Source of the DNA: Streptomyces sp. F001
GTDB lineage: Bacteria > Actinomycetota > Actinomycetes > Streptomycetales > Streptomycetaceae
Length of the DNA stretch: 64,000 bases
Direction of reading: 5' to 3'
Assembly: GCF_004187715.1 (NCBI RefSeq)
Contig: NZ_QZWF01000014.1
Coordinates: 98,565 to 162,564 of the forward strand
The notes under the pieces were generated by a model. That model was not told where the DNA came from and ran no database searches. It was given only the letters and a program-made list of their open reading frames with translations. Below, in pieces: positions 41,787 through 49,739 of the stretch; position 1 is the stretch's first letter, and the number at the start of each line of letters is the position of its first letter. The position numbers and the translations under genes were made by a program.

Positions 41787-41912
41787 AGGCGAGGGCGAAG
41801 TAGCGCAGTCACACAGAGCCGAGAGCGATGGCCACGGTGACGGCGGTGACGACCAGGCCGTACATGGTGAACTGCCAGAAGGAGATGGGCCGGCGGTTGC
41901 GTGACACTCCTC
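41785..41912 (-). pseudogene. Relic of the C-terminus of an SLC13/ArsB-type permease with a nonsense codon
   Basis: Leftward from about 41,912: SRNRRPISFWQFTMYGLVVT, AVTVAIALGSV, TGA, LRYFALA, TGA. The pattern RISFWxFTRYGLVVTAVTVxxxxxYxWLRYF is the last membrane segment and tail of ArsB/SLC13-type permeases. The first TGA (41,809-41,811) stands where Trp is expected, another TGG to TGA change. Nothing upstream belongs to the gene. The rest of the stretch 41,749-42,104 has no recognisable gene. Confidence 0.5.
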
Positions 41913-42104
41913 GCGATCGCGCACTCCTCCGTGTGCGGGGGACGTGAGGGAAGCCGCGCCCGGCCGCGGCGATGGTGGTCAACAGCGTTCAGGTTCTGGA
42001 CAGCCTCGGTGCCGGGCCATGCACGGTCACGCTGCCCGTGGCGGACTCGGCGAGCCGGCCGATCTGCAAGGTCGGTGGGAGAGATGGATGGAAGGGAACG
42101 CGTC

Positions 42105-42311
42105 ATGAACTGCTTCGACTGCCTCGCTCTGGAGCGCGTTTCCACCGCAGTGGCCATCTGCCGCTCCTGCGGTGCCGCTCTCTGCTCGGAGCGTGTACAG
42201 AATGAAACGAAAACGATCACACAACTCGTGGGCATGGGAAAGGCCACCCATGAGCCTGCAGCACGAGAACTCCTGTGCGGGGTCTGCTCTCGTGCCGTGC
42301 ACGAGGGCTGA
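42105..42311 (+). CDS. DUF2180 family small zinc-ribbon-like protein
   Basis: A 68-residue cysteine-rich protein: MNCFDCLALERVSTAVAICR, SCGAALCSERV, and later ELLCGVCSRAVHEG. Four CxxC-like units (Cys3/Cys6, Cys19/Cys22, Cys27, then CGVC) suggest one or two zinc sites, as in DUF2180 proteins, which are small actinobacterial proteins of unknown function often next to stress and redox genes. A GGAA-type ribosome site stands before the ATG. The antiporter pair is convergent, 92 bases to the right. Confidence 0.8.
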   Translation: MNCFDCLALERVSTAVAICRSCGAALCSERVQNETKTITQLVGMGKATHEPAARELLCGVCSRAVHEG

Positions 42312-42403
42312 TGGGCGCGGTGGCAGACGCGTCGACCAGCGCAACGCGTGCACAGCATGGTCGGGCCGGGGCCCTGGTCGGTGCCCCGTCCCGCTGTCGC
42401 CGG

Positions 42404-43630
42404 TCATGCCCGGCCGACGGTGTCCTGGCCGTCCAGGGACTCGTGATGAACGGCCCCCGGGGCGGGCGCGTGACGCCGGTGGGTGAGGCGGCTGGCGAGG
42501 GGCTCGGTGTAGCGGGCGGTGAGCGGGCCCAGGAGGACCAGGAGCAGGACGTAGGCGGTGGCCAGCGGGCCGAGGGAGGGCTCGATGCCGGCGGTGACGG
42601 CGAGCCCGGCGATGACGATGGAGAACTCGCCGCGGGCGACCAGCGTGCCGCCCGTCCGCCAGCGGCCCTTGCGGGCGATGCCCACCCGCCTGGCGGCCCA
42701 GTAGCCGGTGGCGATCTTCGTCAGCGTGGTGATGGCGGCCAGGGCGAGGGCGGGCAGCAGGACGGGCGGGATGCTCGCCGGGTCGGTGTTGAGACCGAAG
42801 AAGACGAAGAAGACAGCGGCGAACAGGTCCCGCAGCGGGGCGAGCAGACTGTGCGCGCCCTCGGCGACCTCGCCGGACAGCGCGATGCCGACCAGGAAGG
42901 CGCCCACGGCTGCGGACACCTGCACCTGCTGGGCGAGTCCGGCGACCACGAGGGTCAGGCCGAGGACGACCAGCAGTAGTTTCTCCGGGTCGTCGCTGGA
43001 GACGAAGCGGGAGATGTGGCGGCCGTAGCGCACCGCGAGGACGAGCACGAGGGCGGCGGCGCCGAGCGCGATGGCCAGGGTGACGCTGCCGGCCGCCAGG
43101 CCGACGCCGGCCAGCAGGGCGGTGAGGATGGGCAGGTAGACGGCCATGGAGAGGTCTTCGAGGACCAGGATGCTCAGGACGACCGGGGTCTCGCGGTTGC
43201 CGAGCCGGCCCAGGTCGCCGAGGATCTTGGCGATGACGCCGGACGAGGAGATCCATGTGACGCCCGCCAGGACGACGGCGGCGACCGGGCCCCAGCCGAG
43301 CAGCAGGGCCAGGCCGGCGCCGGGCAGGGCGTTCAGGACGGCGTCGACCAGCCCGGCGGGGTAGTGCGCCTTGAGGTTGGAGACCAGGTCGCTGGCCGTG
43401 TACTCCAGACCGAGCATGAGCAGCAGCAGGATGACACCGATCTCGGCGCCGACGGCGATGAACTCCTCGCTGGCGCCCAGCGGGAGCAGTCCGCCCTTGC
43501 CGAAGGCGAGCCCGGCCAACAGGTACAGCGGTATCGGCGAGATCCGCAGCCGCCCGGCGAACCGGCCGAGCACTCCCAGGGCGAGGATGATCGCCCCGAA
43601 CTCGATCAGGAACACCGCTGAGGAGTGCAC
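42404..43630 (-). CDS. CPA2-type cation:proton antiporter (KhtU-like)
   Basis: A 408-residue membrane protein with about 12 hydrophobic segments: SSAVFLIEFGAIILALGVLG, ISPIPLYLLAGLAFGKGGLL, VGAEIGVILLLLMLGLEYTA, TWISSSGVIAKILGDLGRLG, IALSGEVAEGAHSLLAPLRD and VFFVFFGLNTDPASIP. The Glu/Asp-containing motifs of CPA2 carriers (ExGxIxLLLxxGLE, SSSGVIAKIL) are all present. There is no fused regulatory domain; the next gene upstream supplies an RCK-C (TrkA-C) subunit, the same division as in KhtTU, which exports K+ (or NH4+) in exchange for protons. The genes are six bases apart. Confidence 0.9.
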   Translation of the reverse strand: MHSSAVFLIEFGAIILALGVLGRFAGRLRISPIPLYLLAGLAFGKGGLLPLGASEEFIAVGAEIGVILLLLMLGLEYTASDLVSNLKAHYPAGLVDAVLNALPGAGLALLLGWGPVAAVVLAGVTWISSSGVIAKILGDLGRLGNRETPVVLSILVLEDLSMAVYLPILTALLAGVGLAAGSVTLAIALGAAALVLVLAVRYGRHISRFVSSDDPEKLLLVVLGLTLVVAGLAQQVQVSAAVGAFLVGIALSGEVAEGAHSLLAPLRDLFAAVFFVFFGLNTDPASIPPVLLPALALAAITTLTKIATGYWAARRVGIARKGRWRTGGTLVARGEFSIVIAGLAVTAGIEPSLGPLATAYVLLLVLLGPLTARYTEPLASRLTHRRHAPAPGAVHHESLDGQDTVGRA

Positions 43631-43636
43631 GGCCGT

Positions 43637-44122
43637 TCACTCCCGCCCGAGTATCGCGGCGGCCGCCTCCACGCCCTCGCGGGTACCGATCACGATCAGG
43701 GTGTCGCCGCCGGCCAGCCGGAAGTCCGGCGCGGGGGAGGGGATCGCCTCGGCCCGACGCAGGACGGCCACGATCGAGGCGCCGGTCGTGGTGCGCATCC
43801 GAGTCTCGCCGAGCAGCCGCCCGTTCCAGTGCGAGGTCGCGGACAGTTCGATCCGCTCCGCCACCAGTCCCAGATCGGTGGTGGACAGCAGGTTCGGCGT
43901 GTGGTGGGCGGGCAGCAGCGCATCGATGAGCGTGGCTGCTTCCTCCGCGGTCAGCCGCACGGACAGGGCGCAGTCGTCCGGGTCGTCCTTGCGGTACGCG
44001 CTCAGGATGCGCTCCCCGTCGCGGTGGGCGACCACGGAGAGGTGGCGGTGCTCGTGGGTGGTGAGGTCGTAACGGACGCCGATGCCCGGCAGCGGCGTAC
44101 TGCTCAGGCGTGGAGCAGTCAT
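43637..44122 (-). CDS. TrkA-C regulatory subunit of the antiporter (KhtT-like)
   Basis: A 161-residue soluble protein with an N-terminal domain (LPGIGVRYDLTTHEHRHLSV, VAHRDGERILSAYRKDDPDD) and a C-terminal RCK-C domain (LVAERIELSATSHWNGRLLG, GASIVAVLRRAEAIPSPAPD, LAGGDTLIVIGTREGVEAAA). The PGIGxRYDLxTxxGRxLxVVxHRxGxRxL pattern is typical for actinobacterial antiporter regulatory subunits. It would gate the antiporter in response to a nucleotide, probably c-di-AMP or similar (family knowledge). It is upstream of and coupled to the antiporter gene. Confidence 0.9.
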   Translation of the reverse strand: MTAPRLSSTPLPGIGVRYDLTTHEHRHLSVVAHRDGERILSAYRKDDPDDCALSVRLTAEEAATLIDALLPAHHTPNLLSTTDLGLVAERIELSATSHWNGRLLGETRMRTTTGASIVAVLRRAEAIPSPAPDFRLAGGDTLIVIGTREGVEAAAAILGRE

Positions 44123-44380
44123 GGCGGCCCCTTTGTCTCTGGCCGAGCTGTTCGGGCGGCGCCTGCGGGAACGCTCGTCGGCGCACCACTGATCCGGGCC
44201 CTTGAGCCCATCCTAGGTGGGGTAGGGAGCGCGTACCTGGTCATGAGGGGGCGCGCTCAGCGTCGGGACGGTTGCGCACGGCAGCAGGGTGGCTGGTGCT
44301 GCGGCCGTGATCAAGGCAGTGGTGGCGGAGGGCTTCTCCGTCGGGTCGCCTCACATGCGCTGGAAGTGCATATAGGAGAT

Positions 44381-44393
44381 ATTTGGTCCAAAT
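44381..44393 (+). promoter_or_regulatory. ATTTGGTCCAAAT palindrome upstream of pstS; 345-base intergenic region
   Basis: ATTTGG-T-CCAAAT is a perfect 13-base dyad in an AT-rich island, 74 bases before the pstS GTG. The rest of 44,123-44,467 holds no gene that I can see. I find no GTTCACC-type PHO boxes, the PhoP sites expected at a phosphate-regulated Streptomyces pst promoter. This speaks for control by another regulator, perhaps one of the ArsR proteins. Confidence 0.5.
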
Positions 44394-44467
44394 GTACAAA
44401 GCGGGGCATATTGCGCGCCTCGTCACACGGGCCGGGGAACCAGGCGGACACGAGGATCGAGAGTCAC

Positions 44468-45439
44468 GTGAGCATTCGTTCGTTGCGCCGTGCCGCGGCT
44501 CCGCCGGCTCTGGCGGCCGCCGTGGTGATGGCGGCCGGTGCGTGCGGCGGTGCCGACGCGGGCTCCGGCAGCGGCGGCGCGCGGCTGTCCGGCACCATCA
44601 GGGTGGATGGATCCAGCACGGTGGCCCCGCTGTCCACGGCGGCGGCCCAGCTCTTCCAGGTGGAGAACCCCGGAGTCAGGATCACGGTCGGCACATCCGG
44701 TACCGGTGGCGGTTTCGAGAAGTTCTGCGCCGGCGAGACCGATATCTCCGACGCCTCGCGCCCCATCGACGACGACGAGAAGGCGGCCTGCGAGAAGAAC
44801 GGCGTCAGGTTCGAGGAGTTCCAGGTCGCCAACGACGGCCTGTCCGTCGTGGTCAACAAGGACAACGACTGGGCGGAATGCCTGACCGTCGAGCAGTTGA
44901 GGAAGATCTGGGAGCCCGGCTCCGAGGTGAACAACTGGAACCAGGTCGACCCGAAGTTCCCCGACCAGAAGCTCGAACTCTTCGGCGCGGGCACCGACTC
45001 GGGCACCTTCGACTACTTCACCGAGGCCGTCAACGGCGAGGAGGGCGCCTCCCGCACCGACTACTCGCCCAGCGAGGACGACAACGTCACCGTGCAGGGC
45101 GTCGCCGGCTCCAAGGGCGGCCTGGGGTACTTCGGGCTGTCGTACTACGAGGAGAACAGGGACGAGCTGAAGGTGCTGAAGATCGACGGCAGTGGCGGCT
45201 GCGTCGAGCCGACCAGGCAGACGGTGCAGAACGGCACGTACACGCCGCTGTCGCGGCCGCTGTTCATCTACCCCAAGGCGTCCTCGCTGCAGAAGCCGGA
45301 GGTCCTGGCCTTCGTCGAGTTCTACGTCGAGCACAACGCCGAGATCGCCGAGAGTTCCCTCTTCGTCCCGCTCAACTCCGAGCAGGAGGCGGAGCTGCGG
45401 AGAGACCTTGACGCGCTCAAGGCGCAGCAGAGCCCATGA
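44468..45439 (+). CDS. pstS: Phosphate/arsenate-binding lipoprotein PstS
   Basis: A 323-residue substrate-binding protein starting at GTG 44468. It has a lipoprotein signal (APPALAAAVVMAAGACGG with Cys26; the lipobox is weak) and the PstS core: IRVDGSSTVAPLS, ITVGTSGTGGGFEKFCAGETDISDASRPI, GTDSGTFDYFTEAVNG. The SSTVAP, GTGGGF and DSGTFD segments contribute the oxyanion contacts. The DISDASRPI segment is the usual one. Its gene overlaps pstC by three bases. Being next to arsenate reductases, it may be tuned to discriminate phosphate from arsenate, or to import arsenate; the sequence alone does not decide. Confidence 0.92.
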   Translation: MSIRSLRRAAAPPALAAAVVMAAGACGGADAGSGSGGARLSGTIRVDGSSTVAPLSTAAAQLFQVENPGVRITVGTSGTGGGFEKFCAGETDISDASRPIDDDEKAACEKNGVRFEEFQVANDGLSVVVNKDNDWAECLTVEQLRKIWEPGSEVNNWNQVDPKFPDQKLELFGAGTDSGTFDYFTEAVNGEEGASRTDYSPSEDDNVTVQGVAGSKGGLGYFGLSYYEENRDELKVLKIDGSGGCVEPTRQTVQNGTYTPLSRPLFIYPKASSLQKPEVLAFVEFYVEHNAEIAESSLFVPLNSEQEAELRRDLDALKAQQSP

Positions 45440-46356
45440 GTCCCGGCCCCGGTTTCCTGAAGCGGTCCCGGCCGCGCTACGGCGAGGGGGCGATCAAGGT
45501 GCTCCTGGTGGCCGCCGCACTGGTGTCGGTGCTGACCACCGTCGGTATCGTCATCGCGCTGATCCCGTCGGCCGTCGACTTCTTCCGCGAGGTCGGCTTC
45601 GGGGAGTTCATCACCGGCACCGACTGGTCGCCGCTGTTCAGTCCGCCGCACTTCGGCGTCCTGCCGCTGGTCACGGGCACGTTGATGGTCACGCTCATCG
45701 CGCTGGTGGTCGCTGTGCCGCTGGGGCTCGGCGCGGCGGTGTATCTGAGCGAGTACGCCCACCGCAGGGTCCGTGCGTTCTTCAAGCCGATGCTGGAGGT
45801 GCTCGCGGGCATCCCCACCGTCGTCTACGGCTTCTTCGCACTGACCGCGATCACGCCGCTGCTGCAGGACATCTGGCCCGTCGGGGACCCGCCGCAGGTC
45901 TTCAACGCCCTGTCGGCGGGCTTCGTCATGGGCATCATGATCATCCCGACGGTCGCCTCGCTCGCCGAGGACTCGATGAACGCGGTGCCCAACGACCTGC
46001 GCGACGGCGCCTACGCACTCGGCTCCTCACGGATGCAGGTGGCGACGCGGGTCGTCTTCCCGGCCGCGCTGTCCGGCATCGTCGCCGCCATCGTGCTCGG
46101 TATCTCCCGGGCGATCGGCGAGACGATGATCGTGGCCATCGCGGCCGGTGGCCGTCCGAACCTGTCCTTCAACCCGCTGGAGGGCATGCAGACGATGACC
46201 GCGTTCATCGCCGCGGCCGGCATCGGCGATCTGCCGACCGGATCCATCGGTTATCGGACGATCTTCGCGGTGGGACTGCTGCTGTTCGTGATGACCCTGG
46301 TGATGAACCTGGTCAGCATTCGCCTGGTTCGCAAGTACCGGGAGGTGTACGAGTAA
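45436..46356 (+). CDS. pstC: Phosphate ABC transporter permease PstC
   Basis: A 306-residue permease with six membrane segments. Typical pieces: GEGAIKVLLVAAALVSVLTT, FSPPHFGVLPLVTGTLMVTL, MLEVLAGIPTVVYGFFAL (the GIPSVVYG motif), EDSMNAVPNDLRDGAYALGS (the EAA coupling helix) and ISRAIGETMIVAIAAGG. ATG overlaps the pstS stop (ATGA). With PstA it makes the membrane channel of the importer. Confidence 0.94.
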   Translation: MSPGPGFLKRSRPRYGEGAIKVLLVAAALVSVLTTVGIVIALIPSAVDFFREVGFGEFITGTDWSPLFSPPHFGVLPLVTGTLMVTLIALVVAVPLGLGAAVYLSEYAHRRVRAFFKPMLEVLAGIPTVVYGFFALTAITPLLQDIWPVGDPPQVFNALSAGFVMGIMIIPTVASLAEDSMNAVPNDLRDGAYALGSSRMQVATRVVFPAALSGIVAAIVLGISRAIGETMIVAIAAGGRPNLSFNPLEGMQTMTAFIAAAGIGDLPTGSIGYRTIFAVGLLLFVMTLVMNLVSIRLVRKYREVYE

Positions 46357-47267
46357 TGGGCTCCGACGTCCTGGACAAGGGTGCCGCCACCGGTATGCCG
46401 GAGGCACCCCGGCTCAAGGGGCGCGGCACCCCCTTGCGCGAGCGGTTCTTCCAGCTCAGCCTGTGGGCGTCGCTGGCCGTCGGGGTGGTCTTCCTCGTCT
46501 GGCTGCTGGCGTACGTGGTGATCGAGGGCTGGCCGCGGCTGGACTCGCGGATCTGGTCGAACTTCCCCGACATCATCGACCCGACCAACGCCGGTGCCCA
46601 GTCGGCGATCATGGGCACGATCTGGGTGATCGCCTTCACCGCGCTGTACTGCCTGCCGACCGGGATCCTCGCCTCCATCTACCTCGAGGAGTACGCGGAC
46701 CCGAACCGCTGGTGGAACCGTGTCATCGAGATCAACATCCAGAACCTGGCGGCCGTACCGTCGATCGTCTACGGCATCCTCGGGCTCGGCATCATCTCCC
46801 GCGGGCTCGGCTTCGGCCAGACCGTGCTGACCGCCTCCCTCACCCTGTCGCTGCTGGTCCTGCCGACCGTGATCATCGCCTCCCGGGAGGCGATCCGCGC
46901 CGTACCGCAGTCCATCCGTGAGGCGTCCCTCGCGCTGGGCGCCACCCAGTGGCAGACCATCTGGCGGCAGATCCTCCCGGCGGCCGTGCCCGGCATGGCG
47001 ACCGGCTCGATCCTCGCCCTGTCCCGGGCGATCGGCGAGGCCGCCCCGCTGCTGCTGCTCGGCGGGCTGACCTTCATCACCTTCAACCCCACCGGTGTCG
47101 AGAGCCCGTTCACGGTGCTGCCGATCCAGATCTTCAACTGGATCAGCCAGTCCCGCGCCGAGTTCACCGCGCTCGCCTCGGCCGCCATCGTCGTCCTCCT
47201 GGTCATCCTGCTGGCCATGAACTCGCTGGCGATCTGGCTCCGCAACCACTACTCCCACCGCTGGTGA
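46356..47267 (+). CDS. pstA: Phosphate ABC transporter permease PstA
   Basis: A 303-residue permease whose ATG shares one base with the pstC stop (TAATG). Motifs: YLEEYADPNRWWNRVIEINI, NLAAVPSIVYGILGLGI, REAIRAVPQSIREASLALGA (EAA coupling helix) and LSRAIGEAAPLLLLGG. Six membrane segments; the N-terminal 30 residues are cytosolic. Confidence 0.94.
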   Translation: MGSDVLDKGAATGMPEAPRLKGRGTPLRERFFQLSLWASLAVGVVFLVWLLAYVVIEGWPRLDSRIWSNFPDIIDPTNAGAQSAIMGTIWVIAFTALYCLPTGILASIYLEEYADPNRWWNRVIEINIQNLAAVPSIVYGILGLGIISRGLGFGQTVLTASLTLSLLVLPTVIIASREAIRAVPQSIREASLALGATQWQTIWRQILPAAVPGMATGSILALSRAIGEAAPLLLLGGLTFITFNPTGVESPFTVLPIQIFNWISQSRAEFTALASAAIVVLLVILLAMNSLAIWLRNHYSHRW

Positions 47268-47311
47268 CGGAACACCGTCCCTGCCCACCGCCCCTCCCGC
47301 AGGAGACCGCC

Positions 47312-48160
47312 ATGACCCCTCCGCCCGACTCCTCCGGCGGCACCAGGATTCCGCAGGTCACCTACCACGGCGCCCCGTCCCTGGCCGAACCGGTCTTCGA
47401 AGTCGGCAGCCTGTCGGTCTTCTACGGCGCCCACGAGGCCGTCCGCGACGTCAACATGACGATCGGGCGGCGTCAGATCACCGCCATGATCGGCCCGTCG
47501 GGATGCGGCAAGTCCACGATGATCCGCTGCTTCAACCGGATGAACGACCTCATTCCCGGTGCCCGCGTGGTCGGCAAGATCCGCTACCACAACGAGGACC
47601 TGTACGGCCGCGACGTCGACCCCATCGAGGTGCGCCGCCGGATCGGCATGGTCTTCCAGAAGCCCAACCCGTTCCCGAAGTCGATCTACGACAACATCGC
47701 GTACGGGCCGAGGGTGGGCGGCTTCAAGGGCAACCTCGACGACCTGGTCGAGGAGACACTGACCCACGCGGCGCTGTGGGACGAGGTCAAGGACAAGCTC
47801 AAGACCTCCGCGCTCGCCCTCTCCGGCGGTCAGCAGCAGCGGCTGTGCATCGCCCGCACCATCGCGGTCAAGCCGGAGGTGATCCTGATGGACGAGCCGT
47901 GTTCCGCCCTGGACCCGATCGCCACGATGAAGATCGAGGACCTCATGGAGCAGCTCGCCCAGGAGTTCACGATCATCGTCGTCACCCACAACATGCAGCA
48001 GGCCGCACGTGTCTCCGACCGCACCGCCTTCTTCACCGCGGACGTCGACGACAAGGGCGAACGCCACGGCCGGCTCGTCGAGTACGACGAGACCGAGCGG
48101 ATCTTCTCCAACCCCTCCAACCAGCGCACCGAGGACTACATCTCCGGCCGCTTCGGCTGA
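47312..48160 (+). CDS. pstB: Phosphate ABC transporter ATP-binding protein PstB
   Basis: A 282-residue ATPase with Walker A GPSGCGKSTMIRCFNRMND, Q-loop VFQKPNPFPKSIYDNIAYG, signature LSGGQQQRLCIART, Walker B VILMDEPCSALDP and the H-loop VTHNMQQAARVSDRTAFF. All are standard PstB features. It starts at ATG 47312, 44 bases after pstA, behind AGGAGA. No phoU gene follows, unlike the classical pst-phoU operon; an ArsC gene is convergent only 19 bases further. Confidence 0.96.
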   Translation: MTPPPDSSGGTRIPQVTYHGAPSLAEPVFEVGSLSVFYGAHEAVRDVNMTIGRRQITAMIGPSGCGKSTMIRCFNRMNDLIPGARVVGKIRYHNEDLYGRDVDPIEVRRRIGMVFQKPNPFPKSIYDNIAYGPRVGGFKGNLDDLVEETLTHAALWDEVKDKLKTSALALSGGQQQRLCIARTIAVKPEVILMDEPCSALDPIATMKIEDLMEQLAQEFTIIVVTHNMQQAARVSDRTAFFTADVDDKGERHGRLVEYDETERIFSNPSNQRTEDYISGRFG

Positions 48161-48179
48161 CCGCCACAACCGCCTGAGG

Positions 48180-48599
48180 TCACGCCTTCTGCCGGGCGTC
48201 GATCTCGGCGATCAAGGCCTCGATGCGGGTCCTGATCTCGTCCCGGATCGGGCGTACGGATTCCACGCCCTTGCCCGCGGGGTCCTCCAGCGCCCAGTCG
48301 AGGTACTTCTTGCCGGGGAAGACCGGGCAGGCGTCGCCGCAGCCCATGGTGATGACGTAGTCGGACGCCTGGACCGCTTCGGTGGTGAGGATCTTCGGCC
48401 TGGCCTCGGAGATGTCGATACCGGCCTCCTTCATGGCCTCGACGGCGGCCGGGTTGACCTGGTCGCCCGGGACGGAGCCGGCGGAGCGGACCTCGATCCG
48501 GTCACCCGCGAGGTGGGTGAGGAATCCGGCGGCCATCTGCGAGCGCCCGGCGTTGTGGACGCAGACGAACAGCACGGAGGCGAGCGGGGTCGAGGACAT
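48180..48599 (-). CDS. arsC: Arsenate reductase ArsC (low-molecular-weight phosphatase fold)
   Basis: A 139-residue protein with the phosphatase loop CVHNAGRS (Cys13 to Arg19) and a second pair of cysteines, Cys86 and Cys90, in GCGDACP, followed by LDWALEDPAGKG. This is the thioredoxin- or mycothiol-coupled ArsC group, which reduces arsenate to arsenite. The ATG 48599 has GAAGGA seven bases before it; a GTG five codons upstream is less likely. It lies downstream of the second ArsC gene, same direction, with a 50-base gap. Confidence 0.92.
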   Translation of the reverse strand: MSSTPLASVLFVCVHNAGRSQMAAGFLTHLAGDRIEVRSAGSVPGDQVNPAAVEAMKEAGIDISEARPKILTTEAVQASDYVITMGCGDACPVFPGKKYLDWALEDPAGKGVESVRPIRDEIRTRIEALIAEIDARQKA

Positions 48600-48649
48600 C
48601 GGTTCTTCCTTCACGAAGTGGTTCGACAGTGGTGCGGGAACAGGCAGGT

Positions 48650-49288
48650 TCAGGTGGCGGGCAGGGAGTCGAGCAGTTCGGTGACGTGGGTGTCGATCTC
48701 GTCGCGGATGCCGCGGACGACGTCGATCGGGGCGCCCTCGGGGTCGGCGACGGGCCAGTCCAGGTAGCGGCGGCCGGGCACGATCGGGCAGGCGTCGCCG
48801 CAGCCCATCGTGATGATGATGTCGGCCGCCTGGACCACCTCCTCGGTCAGCGGCTTGGGGAAGGCGGTCTCGGTGAGGTCCATGCCGGCCTCGGCCAGTA
48901 CCTGCGTGACGACGGGGGCGACCTCGGCGGCGGGACGCGGGCCCGCGGAGGAGACCACCACGCGGCCCGCCGCGCGGTGGGCGAGGAGGGCGGCGGCCAG
49001 CTGGGAACGTCCGGCGTTCTGGCTGCAGACGAACAGCACCCGCGGCAGGCCGGTGCCCGGCGCGCCCTGGATGTGGGCGAGGGCGTCGAGCCGCTCGGTC
49101 GTCAGATGTTCGGCCAGGACGACGAGGTGGGTGCGGACGTGCGCGTGCGCGGCGAGACGGTCGTAGGAGTCGGTGAGGACGTGCTGGATGGTCTCCGGGC
49201 AGAAGTGGCCCCGGTAGCGCAGCGCGAGCCGTGCCACGCCTGCCGCGAGGCGGTGATCAGGCAGAACAGGAGGTGTGGAGGCGTTCAT
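48650..49288 (-). CDS. ArsC-type reductase with N-terminal helical domain
   Basis: A 212-residue protein. Residues 1-75 are a helical domain (RLALRYRGHFCPETIQHVLT, DSYDRLAAHAHVRTHLVVLA, ERLDALAHIQG) typical of actinobacterial two-domain ArsC proteins. The remainder is the phosphatase-fold reductase with CSQNAGRS and GCGDACP, ending as the single-domain copy does (DWPVADPEGAPIDVVRGIRD). It is a paralogue of the gene at 48,180 within the same operon. The N-terminal domain may dimerise or recognise a redox partner; its role is inferred. Confidence 0.88.
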   Translation of the reverse strand: MNASTPPVLPDHRLAAGVARLALRYRGHFCPETIQHVLTDSYDRLAAHAHVRTHLVVLAEHLTTERLDALAHIQGAPGTGLPRVLFVCSQNAGRSQLAAALLAHRAAGRVVVSSAGPRPAAEVAPVVTQVLAEAGMDLTETAFPKPLTEEVVQAADIIITMGCGDACPIVPGRRYLDWPVADPEGAPIDVVRGIRDEIDTHVTELLDSLPAT

Positions 49289-49380
49289 GATGCCCCCTTC
49301 TTCGGGTCAGGGGCCCAGCAGGGTGTTGGGTGCGGGTCCCAAGGATCAGTCCAGGCTGGTGTCAGCCCCGGCTGATGTGA

Positions 49381-49414
49381 CAGTATCAGTCCATGATGAC
49401 GTCAGTCGATACTG
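49381..49414. promoter_or_regulatory. Inverted repeat CAGTATC/GATACTG at the first ArsR start
   Basis: CAGTATC (49,381-49,387) and GATACTG (49,408-49,414) are exact inverted copies with 20 bases between, overlapping the ArsR ATG at 49,393. The site is between divergent arsC and arsR-aquaporin operons. It is a plausible ArsR operator blocking its own translation start region or the divergent promoter. Confidence 0.5.
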
Positions 49415-49701
49415 ATCTGATTCGGGTTCTGGCCGACCCCCTCAGGTTGCAGATCGTGACCCTGCTCGCCAGGGAAACCCTCTGCACCACCCACCTCGTG
49501 GAGGAGACGGGCGCCAGGCAGACCAACCTCTCCAACCATCTGAGAGTGCTGCGCGAGGCCGGGGTCGTGGAGACGGAGCCGTGTGGCCGGTACACGTACT
49601 ACAAGCTTCGCCCGGACGTCATCGCTTCGCTCGCCGGCCGGTTCGCCGACCTGGCCGAGTCCGCCCGCACAGCGGCCGGCAACAAACGGTCCTGCCCCTG
49701 A
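49393..49701 (+). CDS. arsR: ArsR/SmtB-family metalloregulator
   Basis: A 102-residue winged helix: DTDLIRVLADPLRLQIVTLL, ETLCTTHLVEETGARQTNLS, NHLRVLREAGVVETEPCGRY, TYYKLRPDVI. Cys30-region (ETLCTTHL) and Cys in TEPCGRY are candidates for arsenite binding, plus the last residues RSCP. It starts at ATG 49393 (a second ATG at 49396 also fits). It is divergent from the two arsC genes and 38 bases upstream of the aquaporin gene, which it should co-regulate. Confidence 0.92.
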   Translation: MMTSVDTDLIRVLADPLRLQIVTLLARETLCTTHLVEETGARQTNLSNHLRVLREAGVVETEPCGRYTYYKLRPDVIASLAGRFADLAESARTAAGNKRSCP

Positions 49702-49739
49702 TCCCCGCCGTTCGAGGCGACCGCACCGAGGAGTCTTTG

